Shown one piece after another: positions 52,515 to 59,921 of a stretch of 64,000 bases of DNA; the stretch's first letter is position 1, and the number at the start of each line of letters is the position of its first letter. Under the pieces are notes generated by a model. The model was not told where the DNA came from. It ran no database searches and saw only the letters and a list, made by a program, of their open reading frames with translations. Made by a program: the position numbers and the translations under genes. The stretch covers positions 8,122,001 through 8,186,000 of the forward strand of contig NZ_JAZIFX010000001.1 of assembly GCF_036634175.1 (NCBI RefSeq), given 5' to 3'. The stretch is from Streptomyces sp. P9-A2 (GTDB taxonomy: Bacteria > Actinomycetota > Actinomycetes > Streptomycetales > Streptomycetaceae).

Positions 52515-54449
52515 TCATGGGAACGGATGCGGGCCGGGGTTGAGACCGGCCTCGGTCAGGTCGTCCGCACGCAGCCCCGCCTCACGCAGTGCGGTGCGCA
52601 TGCGCGGCATGTGCCGGGCCCGCTGCCTGCTCCAGCCGAAGTCGAGCGGCAGCAGCCCCGGCACCAGCACCTTCACGGTGTACAGCCCGAGGGCGTGCTG
52701 CTCGGGCGTGGTCTGGTCGACGACGACGACGTCGAACCCGGCGGACGTCACGGACTCCACGGCGGCGAGCAGGTCGTCCCGCACATCCGGGCCGGAGCCG
52801 TCGGCGCGGCTCCAGGCCAGGTCGGCCACGCTCATGGGCCGCGCGGGAGCGGACTGCCGCAGCAGGAAGTCGGCGTGGCGGCCCATCTCCGGCACCGCGT
52901 ACACCAGCGGGTGGTCGTGCAGGCTGGTGATCTTCTCGTGGTCGGCGGCCATGGCGAGGTACCCGTCCGCGTTGCGCTCGAAGCGGTGCAGCAACTGCAC
53001 CGAGTCGGTGGCGATCTCGCACAGAGCGGCGGCGAGCGCGGCCTCCGGGTCGAGGGAGGCCCCGGCCCCGAAGCACATCCGGGCGGGCCCCCCGTCGAAC
53101 CGCTCGGCGACCCCGGTGACCACGGGTACCGGGAAGGTGATCCGGGTGTCGAAGAAGCGGGCCCGGTACCCGTACATGGCCATGCGGTCGACCATGAAGC
53201 GGGTGCGTGGGTCGGCGCTGGTCGACGGATCGATCTCGCGCAGCGGCTGCATCCCGTGCCAGGCGAGCAGGAAGGCGTCCCGTTCCAGGACCTCCATCAG
53301 TCCACTGAGCACGGCCTCCTCCAGACTGCCCCCGGAGGCACAGCCGTTGGAGCTCTCCTGCACGAAGCGGTGCTCGATGCCCGGCTTGTGGTAGAAGGCC
53401 AGGATCTCCGGCACGGGGCGCGGCCGCCCGTCCCGCAGCGACCAGCCCCACACCCAGGGGATGGCCCGGTCCGGTGTGAACGGAGGCACCCAGGGGTTCG
53501 CCCGGTGGAAGCCGTCCGTGTACAGGCCGGTCTCGCGTGGGTCGACGGCGCCCGGCCCGAGGTCGTCCAGGGCGGCGGTCAGGGTGACGGCGCGGCCCCG
53601 GGCACGCATCCCGGCGAAGCGTTCCAGGCCCTCCAGCACGCCGATGCGGGTGCTGTCGTGGTACGTGTCGGCGTGCCCGCCCCAGAACGTCTCCCGCAGG
53701 TAGTCGCCGGAGCGGCTGGAGAAGCAGCCCACCGTGGCCGAGGTGGTCGGCGAGGTGACGTCGCACACCACCGACGGGCCGATCGCTCCCCAGTGCGGGT
53801 TGGCGAACGCGTCCACCCGCAGGCCGTAGTCGTCCAGCGGGCGGACCCGGCCGACGCCCGGCCGGTACTTCGGCGCGGGTCGCAGGCTCAGGGCCGCCGA
53901 CTCGGCCGTCACCGGCTCGGGGGTGCCGCAGCGGGGGCAGTCCGGCTCCGGCACCAGCGGGTGGTGACGAACCGTCAGGTCCTCCAGGTCCATCAGCCAC
54001 ACGTCGGGGAACGGCGCGTCCCGGTCCGGGCCGGCCGCGGCGAGCCGGGCGATCAGCGTGGCGACCGCCTGCGCGGCGAACGGCACCAGATAGGGCCAGG
54101 TGCCCGCCTCCCGGGTGCCGCCGCGCAGTTCCAGGCCCTCCCGCAGACCGACCGAGCGCACGCCCTGCCAGCGGCGCCGCAGGCACACGGCGCAGCCAGC
54201 CCGCCCCTCGACGGGCCAGGGACCGATCACCGCCTGCCGGCCGTACAGATGCACGGGCAGGACGGTGTCCGGGGCATCCCCGAGGTCGGTGAAGGCGTCC
54301 CGCACCCCGAGCGCTCCGACACCGATGCCGGGGACCGGGCGTCCGGGTACGGCGGGCAGGTCGTACAGGGCCCGGCGGAGGTCCTCGGCGAAGCGGCGGC
54401 ACGCGTCCCGGCGCGGCTGGGCGGCGGCCTCGGTCAGGTCAACGGTCAT
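52515..54449 (-). CDS. YcaO-domain azoline-forming cyclodehydratase (copy 2)
   Basis: A 644-residue paralogue of the 41978 gene. It has the same layout: CAVCLRRRWQGVR and CPRCGTPEP cysteine pairs in the N-terminal third, then STRIGVLEGLERFAGMRARG, ESSNGCASGGSLEEAVLSGL, MEVLERDAFLLAWHG and AALCEIATDSVQLLHRFERN, and again a PHPFP terminus. The two copies differ clearly outside these motifs. One may act on Cys and the other on Ser/Thr. ATG 54449 overlaps the ThiF-like gene by 11 nt. Confidence 0.92.
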   Translation of the reverse strand: MTVDLTEAAAQPRRDACRRFAEDLRRALYDLPAVPGRPVPGIGVGALGVRDAFTDLGDAPDTVLPVHLYGRQAVIGPWPVEGRAGCAVCLRRRWQGVRSVGLREGLELRGGTREAGTWPYLVPFAAQAVATLIARLAAAGPDRDAPFPDVWLMDLEDLTVRHHPLVPEPDCPRCGTPEPVTAESAALSLRPAPKYRPGVGRVRPLDDYGLRVDAFANPHWGAIGPSVVCDVTSPTTSATVGCFSSRSGDYLRETFWGGHADTYHDSTRIGVLEGLERFAGMRARGRAVTLTAALDDLGPGAVDPRETGLYTDGFHRANPWVPPFTPDRAIPWVWGWSLRDGRPRPVPEILAFYHKPGIEHRFVQESSNGCASGGSLEEAVLSGLMEVLERDAFLLAWHGMQPLREIDPSTSADPRTRFMVDRMAMYGYRARFFDTRITFPVPVVTGVAERFDGGPARMCFGAGASLDPEAALAAALCEIATDSVQLLHRFERNADGYLAMAADHEKITSLHDHPLVYAVPEMGRHADFLLRQSAPARPMSVADLAWSRADGSGPDVRDDLLAAVESVTSAGFDVVVVDQTTPEQHALGLYTVKVLVPGLLPLDFGWSRQRARHMPRMRTALREAGLRADDLTEAGLNPGPHPFP

Positions 54450-56694
54450 CGCCGGCCGCCCCGGTGAGCAGAACGCGGACGGTGTGGATCCCGGCGGCCG
54501 GCAGGTCGGCCGCGTGCGTGGGCACGACGAGGGCGTCCCGGCCGGCCGAGGCCAGCCGCTCCAGGACGTCCGCCCATGTCACCGGAGGCCGGTCGGCGGC
54601 CGGCTCCTCCTCGGCCACGCCGGCGGTGACCGGGATCAGGGCCGCGTCCAGATCGGCCAGCAGCGGATCTCCCAGGTCGGGCGTGCCCAGCACCCCCTCG
54701 GCGGTGAGCTGCACCGTACCGATCAGGTCGCGGAGGGCGTCACCGGCCGCCGCCGCCCGGTCCAGGGCGGCGCCGACGGCCCACCGCACCGGCTCGCCCG
54801 GCTCCGCGGGACGGGTACGGGCCAGCACCACGGACACCCCGGTGCGGTCCGCCTCCCCGAGGTCGAGGAGTTCGGTCTCCAGGCCCAGATGCCCGGCGGA
54901 ACGCAGCAGGAAGGTTCCCTCGGGGTCGCCGGCGAGCAGCGCGGGGGAGAGCGCCGTGGTCCGTCCGGTGCCGCGCACGGCCCGCTGCAGCGCGTCGTGC
55001 GCGAGCGCCGACAGCAGTCCGGCCGCCGCGGCGGCGGGCAGCCCGTCGCCCGCACCGGCCCCGGCGCGCGACGGCTCGAACCGGCGGTCCTGGTTGTCCG
55101 GCCCGAACGGCCGCACGGCACCGGCCGGCACCAGGATCCGCTCCTTGGTCAGCAGGGAGATGGCCGGGGTCCAGGTGGCGACCGGATCGCCCCCGGCGCC
55201 GGTCGCCGTGGAGAGCGTCTGAGGCCGCACCCGCGCGGCCTCCGAGTTGTCCGCGAGGTACGCGCCGCCCGGCGCGGGGAAGGCGGGCACCACGTGCTCC
55301 GCGTAGACCTCGGCGGCGGCGTCGAGAGCCCGCAGGCGGGCGCCCGCGGTGTGCTGGACGTCGAACGCGACTACGGTCCGGGTCCCGGCCGCGCCCAGTC
55401 CGACCTGCACCGCGCCGACCTTCAGCGGGGTCTGGGTGACCGGCTCGTCCGCGTACCGGGTGAAGACCCCGACGGACGGCCGGATCGCGAGCGACCGGCG
55501 GTCCAGCTCGGCCAGCGGCCCCTCGGTCGCGCCGGCGTCCGGGGCGGCGGCGACGACCGGCTCGAAGACGGGCCGCGAGGGGGCCGCGGTCAGGTCGACG
55601 GGCTCGGGCGGGACGGGCCGGGCCCGGCAGTACGGGCAGTGCGGGTGGGGGAGCAGCCGCTCCGCGAGGACGTCGAAGGAGGCCATGTCCTGAAGCAGCA
55701 CCTGGCCCCGGGTCTCGGCCGGCAGGGCCTCGGTGACCAGCCGGAACACCTCGTAGCCGAGCAGGTTGCCGAGCATCGCCGCGAGCGGTCCGCGCGGCCC
55801 GGGAGCCGGAGCGGTTCCCAGGGCCAGTTGGCTCCACAGGCCGGCCGCGACCGCCGGGTCCCCGGTCGCGCCGAGCCGCAGCGCCGCGCAGGCGAGACAG
55901 CCGTCGGTGCCGGGGGCACTGACCGGCCCGACCACCGCCCGGCCGCCGAACGTCCAGGCGGGCAGCAGCGTGCGGCCGTCGGGCACACCCTGGCCGAGCA
56001 GGGCGACCGCGGTCCGGAACGCGTCGCGCCCTGCGGCGGCGACCACCACGTCGTACCCCTCGTACGCGTCCCAGCCGGCCGGGCCGGCCGCGGGCAGCAC
56101 CGTCACCCCGGCCGGGGCCCCCAGCGCGGTGAGTTCGGCCGCCTCCTCCCGGAGCCGACCGAACTCCGCGGCGGTGGCGGGGCCTTCGGCCAGGGCGGCC
56201 TCCACGGCGACGTGCGCGCAGCCGTTGCGTATCAGGGACAACGCGCACCAGCGCGCGACCGGGCCGTCACCGAGCACCGCGACACGGGTGCCGCGGAACG
56301 CGGCGAACCTGTCCCCGGCATCGTCGGCGTAGTGGTCGAGGTAGGCGATCTGCTGCGCGAAGTGTGCGGTGACCGCCGCGTCCGGGGACGTGCCGGGTCG
56401 GTGTCCGGTATCCGGCACGGACCGGGCGAAGCGGCGGGCGTAGAGCGCCTTGACCAGGCCGCCGACCATCGCCTTCTGGGGATCCGGGAAACCCGCGCAG
56501 ATCTCCGCCACGGTCCGGCTCCCGTCCAGGTGCGGGACGAGGAGTGTGGCGAACCGGTAGGCGGACGGGGAGCTGAGCTGGAAGCCACCGTCGGCGTTGT
56601 GGAAGATCACGCCGTCGGGCGTCTCGGTGAACAGCACGTCGCGGCGCACCCTGGGCCGGGTGTCCGCGGTCTCCTCGTAGGGCGTCGTGGGCAT
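54439..56694 (-). CDS. Ocin-ThiF-like leader-binding partner of the YcaO enzymes (F protein)
   Basis: A 751-residue protein. Residues 15-90 look like the RiPP recognition element, a PqqD-like winged fold (VRRDVLFTETPDGVIFHNAD, LVPHLDGSRTVAEICAGF). A Rossmann-type ThiF-like domain follows (FRGTRVAVLGDGPVARWCAL, YEGYDVVVAAAGRDAF), with zinc cysteines at CLACAALRL and CPYCRARP. F proteins bind the precursor leader and deliver it to the YcaO. The C-terminal 350 residues are an extension of the same family. One F protein serving two YcaOs is implied. Confidence 0.88.
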   Translation of the reverse strand: MPTTPYEETADTRPRVRRDVLFTETPDGVIFHNADGGFQLSSPSAYRFATLLVPHLDGSRTVAEICAGFPDPQKAMVGGLVKALYARRFARSVPDTGHRPGTSPDAAVTAHFAQQIAYLDHYADDAGDRFAAFRGTRVAVLGDGPVARWCALSLIRNGCAHVAVEAALAEGPATAAEFGRLREEAAELTALGAPAGVTVLPAAGPAGWDAYEGYDVVVAAAGRDAFRTAVALLGQGVPDGRTLLPAWTFGGRAVVGPVSAPGTDGCLACAALRLGATGDPAVAAGLWSQLALGTAPAPGPRGPLAAMLGNLLGYEVFRLVTEALPAETRGQVLLQDMASFDVLAERLLPHPHCPYCRARPVPPEPVDLTAAPSRPVFEPVVAAAPDAGATEGPLAELDRRSLAIRPSVGVFTRYADEPVTQTPLKVGAVQVGLGAAGTRTVVAFDVQHTAGARLRALDAAAEVYAEHVVPAFPAPGGAYLADNSEAARVRPQTLSTATGAGGDPVATWTPAISLLTKERILVPAGAVRPFGPDNQDRRFEPSRAGAGAGDGLPAAAAAGLLSALAHDALQRAVRGTGRTTALSPALLAGDPEGTFLLRSAGHLGLETELLDLGEADRTGVSVVLARTRPAEPGEPVRWAVGAALDRAAAAGDALRDLIGTVQLTAEGVLGTPDLGDPLLADLDAALIPVTAGVAEEEPAADRPPVTWADVLERLASAGRDALVVPTHAADLPAAGIHTVRVLLTGAAGDDR

Positions 56695-56819
56695 GCGGGG
56701 GTCGCACCTCCGGGTCGGGGCCTGTCGGCCGCGGTGGATCTGAAGGAGTGGGTGGAAGCGGGGCGTCGGGGCACGGACCGGCCGGGCCGGACGCGTCCCG
56801 TCGTGGTGGCGCCGGGCCG

Positions 56820-58658
56820 TCAGGTGGCTCCGGACGGCAGCGCGAGCCGGGCCGGGGCGACAACGGCCTGAGGGAGGTCGCCCGTCCGGGCCGTCCGGTG
56901 CAGCGCGTGCACCCGGAACAGGCTGTTCATGCGCAGAGTTCCAGGCTGTTCCTCGTCGAGGAGCCCGGTGTCGAGGAGCCGCTCGAGCAGTTCCTCGGCG
57001 TGGGTCTCGGGCATGCGGAGCGCGGTGGCCGCGTCCGGTGCGGTGAACTGCCCGCTGAGCCGGGCCAGCCGCAGGTGGGCGTCGGCCAGTGGCCCGGGCA
57101 ACCGGTCCAGGGCTCCGTCGAGTGTCAGGGGCACCGACATCCGGGGGTCGTCGGGCAGCGCCAGCCGGGCCGGCAGGTCCCGGCGCAGCCACGCGGCGTA
57201 GTCGGCCAGGCGCAGCTTGGGCCGGGTCAGCAGCCGGGCGGCGGCGATCCGCAGTGCGAGCGGGACGTGCCCGCACAGGTCCGTGAGGGCACGTGCGTGA
57301 GCGGCCTCCGCCGCGACCCGCTCCCGCCCCAGGACGGTGGTGAGCAGGGCCATCGACTCCTGCGGTGTCAGCGCGCCCAGTTGCAGTACCGCCGGGCCGT
57401 GCGTGGCGACCAGGGCGGCCAGCCGCATGCGGCTCGTGACGACGAGGGCGCCGCAGCCGGGTACGTCGAGCAGGTCCCGTACCTGGTCCGGGTGCACGAC
57501 GTCGTCGAGCACCACCAGGCACGACCCGCGGGGGATGCCGGCGGGGAGCACGGCACGCAGTTCGGCCGCCGCCTCGACGGCGGGCCGCGGGGTACCGTCG
57601 GGCCGGGCCAGCGGCAGCAGTACGCCGCCCGCCGGGTAGCGGTCGGCCACCAGTCGCGCGGTGTGCAGGGCCAGCGCGGTCTTGCCCATCCCGGGCCCTC
57701 CGGAGATGACCGCTATCACCGGGGTGGAGTCGGTCCGCCCGTCGCGCCGGCCACCGTCGTTCAGGTGGTCCACGAGGCCGGCGGTCTCGCGGGAGCGTCC
57801 GGTGAAGCCGGGGACACGGGGCAGCCGGGGGCGCGGCGAGGGGTCCGGTCCCGGGCGGCCGCCGCCGTACGGGGCCGCTCCGGCCGCGGCGCCGTGCCCG
57901 TCGCGCTCCGCGAGTGCCGCGCCGGGGAATTCCTCGCCGCGCAGAATGGCCAGTTCCAGGTTCTGCAGTGCCGCGCCCGGGTCGACGCCGAGTTCGTCCC
58001 GAAGGTGGGCCCTGATCCTCCGGTACTCGGCGAGCGCCTCGTTCTGCCGTCCCGCCCCGTAGAGCGCCCGCATCAACTGGGCGGAGAGTCCTTCGTGCTG
58101 GGGATGGGTCCGGGTGGCCTCCCACAGGTCCACCAGGACCTCGCGACACCGTCCGTGGGCCAGTTGTATCTCGCAGACGCGTTCCAGGACGCGCAGGTGT
58201 TCCTCGACCAGTCGGGGCACCTCGTCGCGGTGCAGGAGGTCGGAGGGGACGTTGGCCAGAAGCGGTCCTTGCCACAGGCCGAGTGCCGTGCGCAGCAAGG
58301 GGAGTTCGGACTCTCCGGCGCCGACTGCCTCCGACACCAGGCGGCGGAAGTGCAGCAGGTCCAGGGTGTCGCCGTCGGCCGGAAGGCGGTAGCCCCCGGC
58401 GACCGCGACCACCGACTGCTCCTCGATGTCGTACTTGGCGAAGAGACGGCGCAGCCGCAGGACACAGCTCTGCAGGGCCGCCTTCGCCGTCGCAGGCTGC
58501 CTCTCCCCCCAGACGGCCTGGCGCAGCCGCTCCGTGGGGACCACCTCGCCGGGCCGGACCAGCAGCGCCGCCAGCAGCGACGTCGGTTTGGCCGGTGGCA
58601 GGACGACCACCTCACGTCCGTCGGTGATGCTGAGCGGGCCGAGCAACTGAAAACGCAC
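56820..58658 (-). CDS. SARP (BTAD) regulator with NB-ARC ATPase domain
   Basis: A 612-residue AfsR-like activator. Residues 1-95 are the OmpR-type DNA-binding domain (MRFQLLGPLSITDGREVVVL, ERLRQAVWGERQPATAKAAL); 100-245 the bacterial transcriptional activation domain (LWEATRTHPQHEGLSAQLMR, LGVDPGAALQNLELAIL); then an NB-ARC ATPase with Walker A ISGGPGMGKTALALHTARL and CLVVLDDV. It probably activates the RiPP operon. GTG 58658 begins the family sequence. It lies between the biosynthetic run and the precursor gene, 125 bp after which the F gene starts. Confidence 0.9.
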   Translation of the reverse strand: MRFQLLGPLSITDGREVVVLPPAKPTSLLAALLVRPGEVVPTERLRQAVWGERQPATAKAALQSCVLRLRRLFAKYDIEEQSVVAVAGGYRLPADGDTLDLLHFRRLVSEAVGAGESELPLLRTALGLWQGPLLANVPSDLLHRDEVPRLVEEHLRVLERVCEIQLAHGRCREVLVDLWEATRTHPQHEGLSAQLMRALYGAGRQNEALAEYRRIRAHLRDELGVDPGAALQNLELAILRGEEFPGAALAERDGHGAAAGAAPYGGGRPGPDPSPRPRLPRVPGFTGRSRETAGLVDHLNDGGRRDGRTDSTPVIAVISGGPGMGKTALALHTARLVADRYPAGGVLLPLARPDGTPRPAVEAAAELRAVLPAGIPRGSCLVVLDDVVHPDQVRDLLDVPGCGALVVTSRMRLAALVATHGPAVLQLGALTPQESMALLTTVLGRERVAAEAAHARALTDLCGHVPLALRIAAARLLTRPKLRLADYAAWLRRDLPARLALPDDPRMSVPLTLDGALDRLPGPLADAHLRLARLSGQFTAPDAATALRMPETHAEELLERLLDTGLLDEEQPGTLRMNSLFRVHALHRTARTGDLPQAVVAPARLALPSGAT

Positions 58659-59083
58659 TTGGTCCCCCCGTTGACCCTCGCACTTCTGCGGATCCGGACC
58701 GCTGCCCCCTCCGGGGTGGCGGTGCCGTGCCGTCGAAGCAGGCCCTGTCTGAGTGGTGACTCATTCGGGACGCCTGCTTTTTCGCCGGCACGGGCGGTAC
58801 GGCGCAGATTGTGAAGTCGTAGTGCACGTATGCCTTCGGTCTTGCGGCAGTGGTGAGTGTCTACTGGCGTAGAACGTGGGTCAAGGGGGTGGTTGCGAAG
58901 TGCCTGAGAGGCAAGTTTTCGCCACTGACCTACCGTCAAGTACCTGTTCGCAGAGCATATTTACTGGTAAATGGCTTGCTGTTGGGTGACGGGCCGTGGA
59001 CTTACCGGCGGTACGGTCAGGGAAACGAACGTGCTCGATCCACCGGATTTGCCGAACCTTTTCACGGTGTTCGCTTTCGCCCC

Positions 59084-59146
59084 GGCCGGTTCTCCGGCCC
59101 ACGGCCGGTTCTCCGGCCCACGGCCGGTTCTCCGGCCCACGGCCGG
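59084..59146. repeat. 19-bp tandem repeat, 3.3 units
   Basis: Three copies of GGCCGGTTCTCCGGCCCAC plus GGCCGG. Each unit contains the dyad GGCCGG/CCGGCC. It lies in the 627-bp gap between the precursor and the regulator genes, so transcripts leaving the precursor gene would pass through it. No gene is seen in this gap. Confidence 0.9.
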
Positions 59147-59171
59147 AACATGTCTCGTCGGGCGCCGTCAT

Positions 59172-59215
59172 GACGGGTCCCGGGCATGCCGAACGACGGG
59201 TCCCGGGCATGCCGA
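59172..59215. repeat. Direct repeat, two copies of a 21-bp sequence
   Basis: The 21 bases beginning GACGGGTCCCGGGCATGCC occur at 59172-59192 and 59195-59215, with a 23-bp period, next to the terminator of the precursor gene. Confidence 0.9.
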
Positions 59216-59216
59216 G

Positions 59217-59265
59217 CGCCCGGTCGGCGCCCTCCTCCGTGAAGGAGGCGCGCGCCGACCGGGCG
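59217..59265 (-). terminator. Hairpin just downstream of the precursor peptide gene
   Basis: Arms CGCCCGGTCGGCGC (59217-59230) and GCGCCGACCGGGCG (59252-59265) with an inner CCTCC/GGAGG pairing. It begins 20 nt after the precursor stop. It should let the small precursor mRNA accumulate above the enzyme genes. Confidence 0.8.
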
Positions 59266-59285
59266 TTGCCGCGCCGGACGCCGGG

Positions 59286-59456
59286 TCAGGCGGAGCAGGA
59301 GGTGGTGCTGCAGGTGGAGCTGGAGGTCGAGGTGGAGCTGGTGCTGGTGCAGCCGGCCAGCACGACCTCGCTGGCGTCCGAGTAGTCGGAGATCTCGAAG
59401 GTCTCGGCCTCGAGCTCGAGGATCTCGTCGGCGAGGGTGCTCAGGTCCTTGTTCAT
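59286..59456 (-). CDS. RiPP precursor peptide (thiazolylpeptide-type), 56 aa
   Basis: The substrate of the cluster. Residues 1-35 are an acidic leader, MNKDLSTLADEILELEAETF then EISDYSDASEVVLAG; this ETFEISDYxDASEVVLA pattern is that of thiazolylpeptide-type bacteriocin precursors. Residues 36-56 are the core: 3 Cys (core positions 1, 14 and 19), 10 Ser, 7 Thr and a final Ala, nothing else. Cleavage is expected after LAG or nearby. GGGGAG stands 5 nt before ATG 59456; the frame extends upstream without meaning. It is followed by a strong hairpin and points the same way as the enzymes. Confidence 0.93.
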   Translation of the reverse strand: MNKDLSTLADEILELEAETFEISDYSDASEVVLAGCTSTSSTSTSSSTCSTTSCSA

Positions 59457-59724
59457 GGTGTCTCCCCAGGAGTCGGGGCGGACCACCGTGTCCGGTGGTG
59501 GCCGCAGGCGGTTACCGGACCAGTTCAGCGGCCCCCGCTCACCGTTCGGCACGTCTTCCGCTGTCATTCCGCTGGCACGCCGCGCCGGAGCCGGCCGCGT
59601 GAGCGGTGCCGGAGTCACCGTGATGTCGCCGACGCCGCGCATCGGGCCGGGTCACAGCCGTTGCCCGCCCGGTCGCAGACCGTGTCACCGGAGCCGCCAC
59701 CGCCAGTGAGCCGCTGGAGCGACG

Positions 59725-59738
59725 TGAGAGGGCTCTCA
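59725..59738. promoter_or_regulatory. Upstream LacI-type operator copy, TGAGAGGGCTCTCA
   Basis: Differs at one central position from a perfect dyad and is the same sequence, otherwise, as the operator at 59876. It lies 138 bp further upstream of the GH81 gene, inside the divergent precursor/GH81 gap, and could allow looping. Confidence 0.55.
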
Positions 59739-59836
59739 GGCGTCCGCTCGAAGGGGGCCCCACGCGCTCACACCGTCAAGGCGCGAAGACAGAACCGACT
59801 CGGGCTCGGCTTCAACTACCCACCGCGTTCAATCTA

Positions 59837-59866
59837 TTGACACGTGCATTACATGGGCTTTACGTT
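59837..59866 (+). promoter_or_regulatory. Candidate sigma-70-type promoter of the GH81 gene
   Basis: TTGACA at 59837-59842 and TACGTT at 59861-59866 with an 18-nt spacer. A start near 59873 would place the operator right at +1. Assignment by consensus only. Confidence 0.5.
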
Positions 59867-59875
59867 CCGGCCATC

Positions 59876-59889
59876 TGAGAGCGCTCTCA
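59876..59889. promoter_or_regulatory. LacI-family operator TGAGAGCGCTCTCA
   Basis: A perfect 14-bp dyad, 33 bp before the GH81 start. It closely resembles the CebR operator TGGGAGCGCTCCCA used for Streptomyces cellulases, so a LacI-family sugar-responsive repressor is expected. No such gene lies in the window. Confidence 0.75.
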
Positions 59890-59921
59890 GTCCCCCCTCC
59901 TGTGAAGACTTGAGGTGCCCC

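Noticed and set aside
48053..56871. Very long plus-strand frames opposite the LanB, SagB, YcaO and ThiF-like genes
   Set aside because: All are shadows of strongly supported minus-strand genes.
59084..59146. 19-bp repeats as a CRISPR array
   Set aside because: Contiguous repeats without spacers and no cas genes in the window.
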